DNA of 64,000 nt from Micromonospora radicis (GCF_003583405.1 NZ_QXEC01000005.1:186001-250000); one strand, 5' to 3'. Positions 1-15,096 are shown, counted from the stretch's first letter. Notes: a model not told the origin generated them from the letters alone. Numbers and translations: made by a program.

Positions 1-2
1 GC

Positions 3-3707
<3,705 letters not shown>

Positions 3708-3726
3708 ACCGACCAAGCGGATCCTG

Positions 3727-3762
3727 GTTCGGAAGCGCCCCGCCCGGAGGGCGCTTCCGAAC
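3727..3762 (+). terminator. intrinsic hairpin terminator after carboxylase gene
   Basis: A perfect 14-bp GC-rich inverted repeat (3727-3740 with 3749-3762) has an 8-base loop and lies 20 bases after the carboxylase stop codon. There is no U tract, as is common for actinomycete terminators. Confidence 0.7.
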
Positions 3763-3810
3763 GGCGATCCGGCGAAGCCGGACGGGACCGCGCGAGCGTC
3801 CGGGCACCGT

Positions 3811-3824
3811 TAAAGTACGACGCT
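3811..3824 (+). promoter_or_regulatory. -10 box for leaderless GNAT transcript
   Basis: TAAAGT at 3811-3816 sits 8 bases before the GTG start at 3825, and there is no Shine-Dalgarno sequence. This is the layout of a leaderless mRNA, in which transcription starts at the start codon. Confidence 0.5.
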
Positions 3825-4385
3825 GTGCAGTCGACTGAGGTCCGGGTGGCCACCCCGGCGGATCGTCCGCAGGTCGTCGCCGGCCTGGTCGCCGCGTTCG
3901 TCGGGGATCCGGTGTTGCGGCATCTCTTCCCCGACCCGGCCGACTATCCGCGGTTCGCCGCCGCCTTCTTCGGTCACCTCTTCGACCGGCGGGTCGGACT
4001 GGGCACGGTCTGGACGATCGGGCCGGGCGCCTCGACCGCCATGTGGCAACCGCCGACGACCGAAGGCCACGCCGACGACGACCTGCGCGCCGCGCTCCCG
4101 GCCGACGCCCTCGCCCGCATGCGGGCGTACGACGAGGCGGTGCACGACGCGCTGCCGACCGAACCGTACTGGTACCTCGGCGTGCTGGGTACGCGTCCGG
4201 ACCGCGCCGGACGGCGGTTCGGTCGGACGGTCATGAGCATCGGGCTGGGCCGGGCCGCCGCCGAGGGACTGCCCGCCGTGCTGGAGACCAGCAATCCGGC
4301 CAACGTCGAGTTCTACCGCCGCGCCGGCTGGCAGGTCGTGCACACCGTGGACGACCCGCTGCCGATCTGGGTACTGCGGCAGTGA
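3825..4385 (+). CDS. GNAT family N-acetyltransferase
   Basis: The protein has 186 residues. The GNAT fold shows in the acetyl-CoA binding stretch 'YLGVLGTRPDRAGRRFGRTVM' (about residues 112-132; the usual Q/RxxGxG/A loop appears here as RAGRRFG) and in the C-terminal 'LETSNPANVEFYRRAGWQV'. The family transfers an acetyl group from acetyl-CoA to an amine in the cytoplasm; the acceptor is unknown. The GTG start is chosen because a -10 box lies 8 bases upstream. The gene stands alone between the carboxylase terminator and an IS element. Confidence 0.8.
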   Translation: MQSTEVRVATPADRPQVVAGLVAAFVGDPVLRHLFPDPADYPRFAAAFFGHLFDRRVGLGTVWTIGPGASTAMWQPPTTEGHADDDLRAALPADALARMRAYDEAVHDALPTEPYWYLGVLGTRPDRAGRRFGRTVMSIGLGRAAAEGLPAVLETSNPANVEFYRRAGWQVVHTVDDPLPIWVLRQ

Positions 4386-4458
4386 CCCGCCGGACGGCGG
4401 ATGATCGACGGTGGCGTCGTGGCTGGCAGCCCGGGAGAGGGTTACCTCCAGAGCGCTG

Positions 4459-4492
4459 ATTTCATGGTGAAATAAAAATTTCAGGGTGAAAT
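4459..4492. promoter_or_regulatory. tandem pair of 15-bp dyads (possible operator)
   Basis: Two near-identical palindromes, ATTTCATGGTGAAAT (4459-4473) and ATTTCAGGGTGAAAT (4478-4492), start 19 bases apart in an AT-rich patch. Each is ATTTCA-N3-TGAAAT. They look like a double binding site for a dimeric regulator. The IS element begins only 49 bases downstream, and no intact gene now faces them. Confidence 0.5.
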
Positions 4493-4540
4493 CACGCCTA
4501 CCCGCGGGTCTGTCTCCGGCCAGCCGAACTGCGTCGTCGG

Positions 4541-4561
4541 CTAGGGCGTGTCCTGCCGATC
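4541..4561. repeat. IS left inverted repeat
   Basis: The left end of the IS matches the reverse complement of 5459-5479 at 19 of 21 positions. The shared core is TGTCCTGCCGATC. Confidence 0.85.
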
Positions 4562-4570
4562 TTGTAGTGG

Positions 4571-5008
4571 TTGATCGTTGACGATGTGTTGGTGGTGCGT
4601 CGTGGTGAGTTGACCGATGATGCGTGGGCGGTGATCGCGCCGCTGCTTCCCGAGGCGGGTGGTTCGCGGGGGCGTTGGCGGGATCACCGTCAGGTCATCA
4701 ACGGGATCTTGTGGAAGCTGCGTACGGGTGCGCCGTGGCGTGACCTGCCGGAACGCTTCGGGCCGTGGAAGACCTGTCATGAGCGGCTGCGCCGCTGGAC
4801 CGCCGACGGAACCTGGGATCGGATCCTCGCGGCGGCGCAGGTGCATGACGATGGCACACCGGTGCAGTGGACGATCAGCATCGACTCGTCGATCGTGCGG
4901 GCGCACCAGCATGCCGCTGGCGCCCGCAAAAAAGGGGCTCCCCGACAAGTGCGGCGACGCCTGGTGCGCAAGATGGCGAGGCCATCGGCCGGTCCCGTGG
5001 AGGGCTGA
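4571..5008 (+). CDS. IS5-family transposase, N-terminal frame (OrfA)
   Basis: A 145-codon frame beginning at a TTG encodes the DUF4096-type N-terminal part of an IS5-group transposase ('DDAWAVIAPLLPE', 'RTGAPWRDLPERFG'). The first catalytic Asp lies in 'SIDSSIVRAHQ'. The frame holds an A6G run at 4928-4934, after which the true protein continues in the -1 frame. Terminating in frame would yield a truncated protein that may act as a regulator. Confidence 0.8.
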   Translation: MIVDDVLVVRRGELTDDAWAVIAPLLPEAGGSRGRWRDHRQVINGILWKLRTGAPWRDLPERFGPWKTCHERLRRWTADGTWDRILAAAQVHDDGTPVQWTISIDSSIVRAHQHAAGARKKGAPRQVRRRLVRKMARPSAGPVEG

Positions 5009-5460
5009 GCACGAAGATTCACCTCGCCGTCGACGGTCGTGGCCGGCCGTTGTCGATCCTGCTCACCCCGGGTCAGGCCGGTGACAACCCCCAACTCCTG
5101 GCGCTGCTGGACGCGATCCGCGTCAACGAGCCGGGACCGGGCCGGCCCCGCAAGCGTCCCGACGTACTGATCGCGGACAAGGGCTACGCCCACGACTCCA
5201 CCAGACGCGCCCTGCGATCGCGCGGCATCCGGCACGTCATCCCGGAACGCTCCGACCAGGTCGCCCGCCGGGCCGCCAAGGGCAGCACCGGCGGCAGACC
5301 ACCCGCCTTCGACCGAGCGATCTACAAGAAGCGCAACGTCGTGGAACGCTGCTTCAACCGGCTCAAGCAGTGGCGTGACCTGGCCACCCGCTACGCCAAA
5401 CGCGCATCTCTCTATCGCGCAAGCCTCGTCCTGATCGCCGCCATCATCTGGCTTCCATGA
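4867..5460 (+). CDS. IS5-family transposase, C-terminal frame (OrfB)
   Basis: The -1 frame relative to OrfA carries the rest of the DDE catalytic domain: 'STKIHLAVDG', the second Asp in 'ADKGYAHD', and the Glu in 'YKKRNVVERCFNRLK'. The last string fits the IS5/IS4 signature Y-x2-R-x3-E-x6-K exactly. Homology to the family starts near the A6G slip site, so the ATG-like start of the open frame at 4867 is probably not used and the product is made by frameshifting from OrfA. Confidence 0.8.
   Translation: MDDQHRLVDRAGAPACRWRPQKRGSPTSAATPGAQDGEAIGRSRGGLSTKIHLAVDGRGRPLSILLTPGQAGDNPQLLALLDAIRVNEPGPGRPRKRPDVLIADKGYAHDSTRRALRSRGIRHVIPERSDQVARRAAKGSTGGRPPAFDRAIYKKRNVVERCFNRLKQWRDLATRYAKRASLYRASLVLIAAIIWLP
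4928..4934 (+). other. A6G programmed -1 frameshift site
   Basis: AAAAAAG lies in frame as AAA-AAA-G in OrfA. A one-base backward slip joins OrfA to OrfB at the point where homology changes frame. Such runs are the standard frameshift signal in this IS group. Confidence 0.75.
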
Positions 5461-5479
5461 TCGGCAGGACAGACCCTAG
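5459..5479. repeat. IS right inverted repeat
   Basis: This is the right end of the IS. It overlaps the OrfB stop codon region and matches the left end in inverted orientation. Confidence 0.85.
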
Positions 5480-5486
5480 AGCCTGG

Positions 5487-5586
5487 GTCGAAGTCGGTCA
5501 CCGCCACGCACAGTTCGCGGCGACGTGGACGGTGGCTTCGCATGACGCACAACGACTTCTCGCCCCTGCTCGCAGCCGACTTCGAC
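5487..5586 (-). repeat. inverted repeat downstream of cstR-like gene
   Basis: An 11-bp inverted repeat, GTCGAAGTCGG at 5487-5497 and its complement at 5576-5586, encloses further imperfect dyads. It lies between the IS and the end of the leftward repressor gene. It may form a long hairpin that ends that transcript; this is inference only. Confidence 0.4.
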
Positions 5587-5593
5587 ACACGGC

Positions 5594-6587
<994 letters not shown>

Positions 6588-6591
<4 letters not shown>

Positions 6592-8330
6592 ACACGGCCC
6601 ACCCCCGGCGGGACCGCACCGGGCTGGCTCGGGTGGTACCGCTGGTGGGGTGGCTTCGCCACTACGACCGGATCACCCTGCGCCACGACCTGATCGCCGG
6701 CCTGACCGTGGCCGTCATGCTGGTGCCGCAGAGCATGGCGTACGCCGCGCTGGCCGGCATGCCACCGGTCACCGGCCTGTACGCCGCGATCGTGCCGCTC
6801 GTTGCCTACGCGCTGCTGGGCAGCTCCGGCACGCTCGCCGTCGGTCCGGTGGCGATCACCGCACTGATGACCGGCGCGGCGCTGGCTCCCCTGGCCGGCG
6901 GCGACCCGGCCCGGTACGCGGCCCTGGCCGGCCTGCTCGCCCTGCTGGTCGGCGGGATCCAGGCACTGCTGGGCGTGCTGCGCCTCGGCGCGCTGGTCAA
7001 CTTCATGTCCCACTCGGTGCTGTCCGGGTTCACCTCGGCCGCCGCCATCGTGATCGCCGCCAGCCAGGTCAAGGAGCTGTTCGGGCTGCGCAGCGGGCGC
7101 GCGGAGACCTTTCCGGCGATCGTCGCGGCGGTGTGGGGTTCGGCGAGCACCGCGCACGGCCTGACCGTCCTGGTCTCGCTGGTCAGCATCGCCGCCCTGG
7201 TACTGCTGCGCCGGTACGTGCCGAAGCTGCCCGGCGCGTTGCTGGTGGTGGCCGCCGTCACCACGGCCAGCGCCGCGCTGTCCTTCGGTGAGCGGGGCGT
7301 ACGGATCCTCGCCGACGTGCCCGCCGGGCTGCCGGCACCGGCCCTGCCCGCCCTGTCCGGGTCGGATGTGGTCGCGCTGCTGCCGGCAGCGGTGGCCATC
7401 GCGCTGGTGGCCTACCTGGAGGGCATCGCGGTGGCCAAGGCGCTGGCGGCGAAGTCCCGGCAACCGGTCGACGCCGACCAGGAGCTGGTGGCGGTGGGCG
7501 CGGCGAACCTGTCGGCCGGGCTGTTCCAGGCGTTTCCGGTGGCCGGCGGCTTCTCCCGCAGCGCCGTCAACTTCTCCGCCGGTGCCCGTACCCCGGTGGC
7601 CACCCTGGTGACCGCGGCGGTGGTGGCGGCGACCGCGCTGGTGCTGACTCCGGCGTTCCACCACCTACCCAGGGCCGTGCTGGCCGCGATCGTGGTGGTC
7701 GCCGTGCTCGGCCTGGTCGACCGTGGGGCCGCGGTCACCGCGTGGCGGGTACGCCGCTCCGACGGCCTGGCCTTGGCGCTGACGTTCCTGGTCACCCTGG
7801 TGCTCGGGGTCGAACCCGGACTCACCGCCGGAGTGGCGTTCAGCCTCGCGGTCTTCGTGTGGCGCTCGGCCCGGCCGCACACCGCGGAACTCGGCCAGGT
7901 GCCGGGCAGCACCACGTACCGCAACGTGCACCGGTACGACGGCCTGATCACCAATCCGCGGGTAGCGATCATCCGGGTGGACGGCCCACTCTACTTCGCC
8001 AACGCCGAACTCCTCGCCGACCGGCTGCTCACCCTGGTCGACCGGCGCACCGGCCTGGCGGAGATCGTGCTGGACGCCAGCGCGATCAGCGACGTCGACG
8101 CCGACGGCGCGCACACCCTGGCGGAGCTGCGCGAGCGCGCCGCCGCGCGGGGCGTGGTGCTGCGGCTGGCCACCGTCCGGGGTCCGGTACGCGACCTGCT
8201 CGACCGGGCCGGCGTCTGGTCGGCCTTCCGCGACGCGGGGCAGGTCCACCCCGACATCTCCGCCGCGCTGGCCGGCGGTGGGAGCCCGGCGGCCGGTCGG
8301 CCGCCAGCCACGGCGCAGGAGGTGTGGTGA
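6588..8330 (+). CDS. SulP/SLC26 family anion transporter with STAS domain
   Basis: The protein has 580 residues. The N-terminal transport domain has the SulP signature 'VMLVPQSMAYAALAGMPPVTGLY' followed by about 12 hydrophobic segments. The C-terminal STAS domain starts near residue 450 ('IIRVDGPLYFANAELL'). It overlaps the rhodanese stop by ATGA and the next gene by GTGA, so the three genes are translationally coupled. Family members carry sulfate, bicarbonate or other small anions. Here the setting favours a sulfur oxyanion (sulfite, sulfate or thiosulfate); bicarbonate is also possible because the next gene is carbonic-anhydrase-like. Confidence 0.88.
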
Positions 8331-8755
8331 CCGGCCCGGAGCGGTTCGCCACGATGGTGACCTGTATCGACGGGCGCATCCAGCGCCCGCTGGACGAGTG
8401 GGTGCGCCAACGTCTCGGCGTCGAGTACCTGGACACCATCACCGAGCCGGGGCCGGAGTCGATGTTGGCCACCACCGACGAACGGCAGCTCGGGGTGCTC
8501 CTGGCGAAGGTGGCGGTCTCCCGGCGGGCCCACGGCAGCGCCACGCTGGTCATCGCCGGCCACGCCGACTGCGCCGGCAACCCGGTGTCCGCCGACGAAC
8601 ACCGCGATCAACTGCGCCGGAGCCTTCTCCGGCTCACCGGGCGGTTGCCGGGCACCCGGATCCTCGCCGTGCACGCGGCGCGGTGCGGTGAGCGGTGCTG
8701 GGCACCCGAGCTGGTCGCCGAGACACCCGGAGGCCCTGCCGTCACGCACGACTGA
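8327..8755 (+). CDS. small beta-carbonic-anhydrase-like protein
   Basis: The protein has 142 residues and starts at a GTG after AGGAGG, overlapping the sulP stop. It carries the zinc motif of beta-carbonic anhydrases: C-x-D-x-R (Cys13, Asp15, Arg17 in TCIDGR) and H-x2-C (His79, Cys82 in GHADC). It is shorter than typical beta-CAs. The family includes not only CO2 hydratases but also carbonyl sulfide and CS2 hydrolases. In a sulfane-sulfur operon, a COS/CS2 hydrolase or a CO2/bicarbonate partner of the SulP carrier are both reasonable. The zinc ligands are seen; the substrate is inference. Confidence 0.75.
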   Translation: MTGPERFATMVTCIDGRIQRPLDEWVRQRLGVEYLDTITEPGPESMLATTDERQLGVLLAKVAVSRRAHGSATLVIAGHADCAGNPVSADEHRDQLRRSLLRLTGRLPGTRILAVHAARCGERCWAPELVAETPGGPAVTHD

Positions 8756-8791
8756 GCAGGGCCCTCCCCGGGAGACCGACTGGCCGTTCGG

Positions 8792-8810
8792 ATACCCCCC
8801 GGGGTATGTT
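8792..8810 (+). promoter_or_regulatory. operator 3 and -10 box of persulfide dioxygenase gene
   Basis: ATACCCCCCGGGGTAT (8792-8807) is identical to operator 2. The -10 hexamer TATGTT (8805-8810) begins on its last three bases. The dioxygenase gene therefore has its own promoter under the same repressor. Confidence 0.75.
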
Positions 8811-8857
8811 CGAGAAGCGTCCGATCGATTGACATCGCCGTAGAGGAGCTGATGGAG

Positions 8858-10240
8858 ATGCTGTTCACCCAGTACTACCTGGACTGCCTGTCCCAGGCGT
8901 CGTACCTGATCGCCGACGAGGGCACGAAACGTGCCGTACTGGTCGACCCGCGTCGGGACATCGACGAGTACCTGGCCGATGCCCAGGCCCGTGGGCTGAC
9001 CATCGTTGGCGTGATCAACACCCACTTCCACGCCGACTTCCTCGCCGGGCACCTCGAGGTGGCCGCCGCCACCGGCGCCTGGATCGGCTACGGCCACCGC
9101 GCCGAGACCGAGTACCCGATCCGCCAGCTTCGGGACGGGGAACGGATCAGCCTCGGCGACGTGCGCCTGGAGATCATGGAGACTCCCGGCCACACCCCCG
9201 AGTCGATCAGCGTCCTCGTCTACGAACACGCCGACGACCCGGTGCCGTACGGGGTGTTGACCGGCGACGCGCTCTTCATCGGCGACGTCGGCCGACCCGA
9301 CCTGCTCGCCTCGCTCGGCGTGACCGCCGACGAGCTCGGCCGGATGCTCTACGACAGCGTCCAACGCAAGCTGATGGCGCTGCCCGACGAGGTACGCGTC
9401 TTCCCGGCCCACGGCGCCGGTTCGGCCTGCGGCAAGAACCTGTCCACCGAACGGCAGTCCACCATCGGCGAGCAGCGTCGCGTCAACTACGCCTGTGCCC
9501 CGATGCGCGAGGAGCAGTTCCTCGCCCTGGTCACCGGCGGGCAGCCGGCCGCGCCCGGCTACTTCGCCTTCGACGCCGTACTCAACCGCAAGGCCCGCGC
9601 CCTGTTCGACCCGGCCCGGGCGGCCCGGCCGCTCACCGCCGCCGAGTTCACCCAGGCCCGCGCCGCGGGCGCGGTGGTGATCGACGCCCGCGACCCGCAG
9701 GAGTTCGCCGCGGGACACCTGCGTGCGGCGATCAACATCCCGGCCGACGGCCGGTTCGCCGAGACCGCCGGCAGCGTCGTGGCGCCGGACCGCGAGGTGC
9801 TGGTGGTCGCGCCGCAGGACCGCGAGGAGGAGATCACCGTACGTCTCGCCCGGATCGGCTTCGACCGGGTCGTCGGCTACCTGCGGGCACCCGAGACGGC
9901 CTTCCTGGAGATGGCCGGCGAACTGACCCGGGCCAGCCGGGTCACCGCCACCGGGTTGCGGGCCGCGCTGGCCTCGACCCGACCGCCGCTGGTGCTCGAC
10001 GTACGCAACGCCGGGGAGCGGGAACAGGGTGCCGTCGAGGGGTCGACGCACATCCCGCTCGCCGAGCTGACCCGGCGGCTGCCCGAGGTGCCGGCCGATC
10101 GGCCGGTCGTCGTGCACTGCGCCGGTGGCTACCGCTCCTCCGTCGCGGCCAGCCTGCTGCGCGGCAGCGGCGTACCGGACGTCTCCGACCTGCTCGGCGG
10201 CTACGGCGCCTGGCAGGCACTGCACCCGGCCGAGGTCTGA
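8858..10240 (+). CDS. persulfide dioxygenase-rhodanese fusion (CstB/ETHE1-like)
   Basis: The protein has 460 residues. The ATG at 8858 is preferred to the one at 8852 because it sits 9 bases after AGAGGAG. Residues 1-250 are a metallo-beta-lactamase fold of ETHE1 type: HFHAD (His56, His58, Asp60), His65, His112 (PGHTPES), Asp137 (TGDALF) and His185 (PAHGAG). Two rhodanese domains follow. The first (about 270-350) lacks a catalytic Cys. The second ends with HCAGGYRSS (Cys421) and should be active. The enzyme oxidises glutathione, mycothiol or CoA persulfide to sulfite and passes sulfur on to thiosulfate. This is the effector of the CstR-type regulon. Confidence 0.9.
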   Translation: MLFTQYYLDCLSQASYLIADEGTKRAVLVDPRRDIDEYLADAQARGLTIVGVINTHFHADFLAGHLEVAAATGAWIGYGHRAETEYPIRQLRDGERISLGDVRLEIMETPGHTPESISVLVYEHADDPVPYGVLTGDALFIGDVGRPDLLASLGVTADELGRMLYDSVQRKLMALPDEVRVFPAHGAGSACGKNLSTERQSTIGEQRRVNYACAPMREEQFLALVTGGQPAAPGYFAFDAVLNRKARALFDPARAARPLTAAEFTQARAAGAVVIDARDPQEFAAGHLRAAINIPADGRFAETAGSVVAPDREVLVVAPQDREEEITVRLARIGFDRVVGYLRAPETAFLEMAGELTRASRVTATGLRAALASTRPPLVLDVRNAGEREQGAVEGSTHIPLAELTRRLPEVPADRPVVVHCAGGYRSSVAASLLRGSGVPDVSDLLGGYGAWQALHPAEV

Positions 10241-10248
10241 GCACCGGG

Positions 10249-10284
10249 CCGTGGGGTGGTCGTCGCACGACGGCCACCCCACGG
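10249..10284 (+). terminator. hairpin terminator after persulfide dioxygenase gene
   Basis: A 16-bp stem with one mismatch (10249-10264 with 10269-10284) and a 4-base loop starts 8 bases after the stop codon. Confidence 0.7.
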
Positions 10285-10331
10285 GCGGATACCGGCGCCG
10301 ACGGCGGATCGGGCACTGGCAGCATGGCGGC

Positions 10332-10521
10332 GTGCTGATCTACAAAGATCCTGCTGCCGGACGAGTGGGCCGAGTTCCAGGCCGCCGGGCGGTTCACCGG
10401 CTCGCCGTTCGACCAGGACAGCGGGTTCGTCCACTGCTCGTCGCGGGTCCGACGGCGCTGGAGGACGAACTTCCCCCGACCCGACCGTGACCGGACGGGA
10501 CCGCCGGCCACCGCCGACTGA
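10332..10521 (+). pseudogene. DUF952-family gene remnant (frameshifted and truncated)
   Basis: The start reads VLIYK in one frame. One extra base at about 10347 shifts the rest (ILLPDEWAEFQAAGRFTGSPFDQDSGFVHCSS) to the next frame. These match the beginning of DUF952 proteins, which are about 110 residues long. Here the match fades after 40 residues and the frame stops at 10521. No function is expected. The rest of 10241-10618 holds only the upstream terminator. Confidence 0.6.
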
Positions 10522-10618
10522 CCCACCCGCGCCGGCTGGAACCCGGCGGCCGAGCGAACCAGTACGCTCGGCACGACGTACCGCCCACCCGAGCGCAGCT
10601 GATCGGAGGACCAGCCCC

Positions 10619-10969
10619 ATGGACGGCATCGACCCCGCCGTACCGCCCAGCGGCACCGGCTGCGCCGACTGCACGGCGGCAGATCCACAAGGCTGGTGGT
10701 TCCACCTGCGCCGGTGCGCCCGGTGCGGCCAGATCGGCTGCTGTGACTCCTCACCCAACCAGCACGCCAGCGCGCACGCGGCGGCCACCGGACACCGGTT
10801 CGCGCGCAGCTTCGAACCGGGCGAGGAATGGTTCTGGGACTACGTCGAGCAGACGTTGTACGAACAGGGTCCGGCGCTGGCCGCCCCCACCCACCGACCG
10901 CGCGGACAGGGCGCACCAGGGCCTGCCGACCGGGTACCGCCAGACTGGCGACGGCACCTGCACCGGTAG
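10619..10969 (+). CDS. UBP-type zinc finger protein
   Basis: The protein has 116 residues; the ATG is 8 bases after GGAGGA. Most of it is a ZnF-UBP domain: Cys pairs CADC and CARC, then GCC and spaced His residues ('NQHASAHAAATGH'), ending in 'EPGEEWFWDYVE'. In eukaryotes the fold binds ubiquitin tails. Actinobacteria have no ubiquitin, and these stand-alone bacterial copies have no established partner; Pup or another C-terminal peptide is speculative. Confidence 0.85.
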   Translation: MDGIDPAVPPSGTGCADCTAADPQGWWFHLRRCARCGQIGCCDSSPNQHASAHAAATGHRFARSFEPGEEWFWDYVEQTLYEQGPALAAPTHRPRGQGAPGPADRVPPDWRRHLHR

Positions 10970-11016
10970 CGGCGGGCGCCCTGACCGAGCCCACCCCACC
11001 TGGTCGTCGACACCGG

Positions 11017-11550
11017 TCAGGCGGGTCGAGCCGGAACAGGGTGACGTCGGCGCAGCAACCTCACCACGGCCGTCGGCAGCACCTGCAACACGACGACGAG
11101 CAACACCGCCAGCGTGGCGACCTGGCCCGCCGACAGCCCCTGCAACGCGAGCACGAGCCCGGCGGCCCCAGCGGTGACCAACGCGTGCAGCCCGACCCGC
11201 AGGGCGACCCGAGCGGCCCCCGGATCCGTCTCGGCGTCGGCCCCCACGTCGCGGGACCGCAACGTCGTCACCGCGGCGACGACCGCGATCAGGGCCGCCA
11301 CCTGCGCGGCCCAGATCATGACGGTGCCGGCGCTGGCCGCGTCGGTCACCGCCGGCACGGTGAGGGTCGTGGCCACGAACACGAGGACGGTCGGCACCCA
11401 GGTGAAGACGAAGGCCGCCGGGCCCGCGACCGCGGCCCGGCGGCGCCGGCTGGGCTGCGGCTGGACCTGTTGCCCGAGGTCGGCGAGCACGTCGGCGGAG
11501 GCCCACACCAGACTTCGGGGCGGGCCGGTGTCGGACGTCGATGGCGACAT
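11017..11550 (-). CDS. four-helix integral membrane protein of unknown function
   Basis: The protein has 177 residues, with a charged N-terminus to about residue 40 and four hydrophobic stretches (about 43-65, 75-95, 117-135, 140-160). It has no recognised motif. The ATG has no Shine-Dalgarno sequence; TACCCT (11558-11563) lies 7 bases upstream, so the mRNA is probably leaderless. It shares its orientation with the aquaporin gene upstream, but each has its own promoter. Confidence 0.65.
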   Translation of the reverse strand: MSPSTSDTGPPRSLVWASADVLADLGQQVQPQPSRRRRAAVAGPAAFVFTWVPTVLVFVATTLTVPAVTDAASAGTVMIWAAQVAALIAVVAAVTTLRSRDVGADAETDPGAARVALRVGLHALVTAGAAGLVLALQGLSAGQVATLAVLLVVVLQVLPTAVVRLLRRRHPVPARPA

Positions 11551-11610
11551 GTGGGTCAGGGTAGAGGGCGAGCGCCCGGGTCATGACGCTACGCAGGCCC
11601 GCCGGCACAC

Positions 11611-12357
11611 TCAGTGGCGGACGGTGCCCTGGGCGGCGCGGCGGCTGGTCCGGCTGCCGCCGGAGCCCCGCAGCAGCTGCGCCACGACGACCGCCACCGG
11701 CACCGCGAGCAGCGGCCCGAGCAGGTACGCCCACCAGGCCCGGGGCTGCCCGTACACCAGGGCCGGACCGAGCGAGCGGGCGATGTTCATCGACGCTCCG
11801 GTCAGCGGTGACGCCCAGAGCCCGGCCAGGGCCAGGTACCCGCCGACGGCGATGGCCGCCAGCGGCCCGACGTTCTGTGCGCCCGAGGCGGTGCCCAGGA
11901 TGGCGCTGAGCAGTCCGACGGTGAGGATCAACTCCCAGACCAGGGCGAGTGAGGTGCCGATGCCCGGCCCCGGCACGGTGAGGCCGGCGGTGCCGTGCCC
12001 GCCCAGCAGGCCGGCGAGCAGGCCGCCCGCCGCCACTGCCCCGGCGAACTGGGCGGCCAGGTAGCCGGGCACCCGTCGCCAGGGGAAGTCGCGTCGTAGC
12101 GCGAAGGCGATGGTGACCGACGGGTTCAGGTGGGCGCCGGAGATGGCCCCCATGAACAGGATGATCGAGGCCAACATCAGCCCGGGTGCGAGCACCGTCG
12201 CGGTCCGGCTCACCGCCTCCTCGCCGATGCGCTGGTTCACCACGCCGGGCCCGACCGAGGCGAGCACCAGCAGGAACGTGCCGAACAGCTCACCGAAGGC
12301 CCGCCGCCACCAGACCGGGTCCGCGCCGTCGAGAATCTCGTCGCCGCGGGCAGTCAT
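11611..12357 (-). CDS. MIP/aquaporin family channel with altered NPA motifs
   Basis: The protein has 248 residues and the usual six helices. The first NPA box is NPS (Asn78-Ser80 in AHLNPSV). The second is NIA (Asn191-Ala193 in GASMNIARSLGP), so the proline is replaced; the pore Arg194 is kept. The family conducts water, glycerol or other small neutral solutes across the cytoplasmic membrane. The changed boxes make the solute uncertain. The ATG at 12357 is chosen because TACGGT (12364-12369) lies 6 bases upstream, a leaderless layout, although the frame stays open further upstream. Confidence 0.8.
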   Translation of the reverse strand: MTARGDEILDGADPVWWRRAFGELFGTFLLVLASVGPGVVNQRIGEEAVSRTATVLAPGLMLASIILFMGAISGAHLNPSVTIAFALRRDFPWRRVPGYLAAQFAGAVAAGGLLAGLLGGHGTAGLTVPGPGIGTSLALVWELILTVGLLSAILGTASGAQNVGPLAAIAVGGYLALAGLWASPLTGASMNIARSLGPALVYGQPRAWWAYLLGPLLAVPVAVVVAQLLRGSGGSRTSRRAAQGTVRH

Positions 12358-12518
12358 GCCCTCACCGTACGACGCCGACCAGTCACCCCGGCGACGTTGG
12401 CCGCGGTTCCGCCCCGGCGGCCCGGCTCGCCTCGTGGCGGTCAGGACCCTCGCACGCGCAGACCTTGACACGAAGCGCCCCCCGGGGAGGCGGTTCCGTA
12501 CCGAGATCCGTGGACAGG

Positions 12519-12641
12519 TCAGCCCTGGCGGCTCTTCCACTGGGGGTTGGCGCGGTTCACCACGACGACACGGCCGCGGCGGCGGACCACCACCGAACCC
12601 GGCTTCTGCTTCAACGAGCGCAGCGAGCTACGTACCTTCAT
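12519..12641 (-). CDS. rpmJ: 50S ribosomal protein L36, zinc-independent paralogue
   Basis: The protein has 40 residues starting [15 protein letters not shown] and ending NPQWKSRQG, the form of L36 that lacks the zinc-binding Cys/His (C-minus type). An AGGAGG site precedes the ATG. In actinobacteria such paralogues usually replace zinc-containing L36 under zinc limitation, often under Zur. Here it lies downstream of furA-katG on the same strand, beyond a strong terminator. Confidence 0.85.
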   Translation of the reverse strand: MKVRSSLRSLKQKPGSVVVRRRGRVVVVNRANPQWKSRQG

Positions 12642-12735
12642 GCCGGTCCTCCTGGGTCGGATCCTGCTTCGGCTGCCGTACCGGTGAACGCCCCCACCGG
12701 CAGCCGGATTCCCCGTCACCCGGCAGCTCAGAAAG

Positions 12736-12781
12736 GGGCCGCGCCCCGGTCGACCGTCAGCGGTCGACCGGGGCGCGGCCC
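12736..12781 (-). terminator. katG terminator hairpin
   Basis: A perfect 20-bp GC-rich stem (12736-12755 with 12762-12781) with a 6-base loop lies 13 bases beyond the katG stop codon. Confidence 0.8.
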
Positions 12782-12793
12782 GGAAGCCTGGGA

Positions 12794-15073
<2,280 letters not shown>

Positions 15074-15096
15074 CTACTTCCTTCCGAACTGGCGGA

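Larger units (their letters stand above)
4541..5479 (+). mobile_element. IS5-family (IS427-like) insertion sequence
   Basis: The element is about 0.94 kb and complete. It has 21-bp terminal inverted repeats with two mismatches and encodes a DDE transposase in two overlapping frames. Both ends carry CTAG at the outer edge, which fits the short CTAG/TA-type targets of this group. It is inserted between the GNAT gene and the persulfide regulon. The terminal repeats and the A6G slip site are both intact, so it may still be active. Confidence 0.85.
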
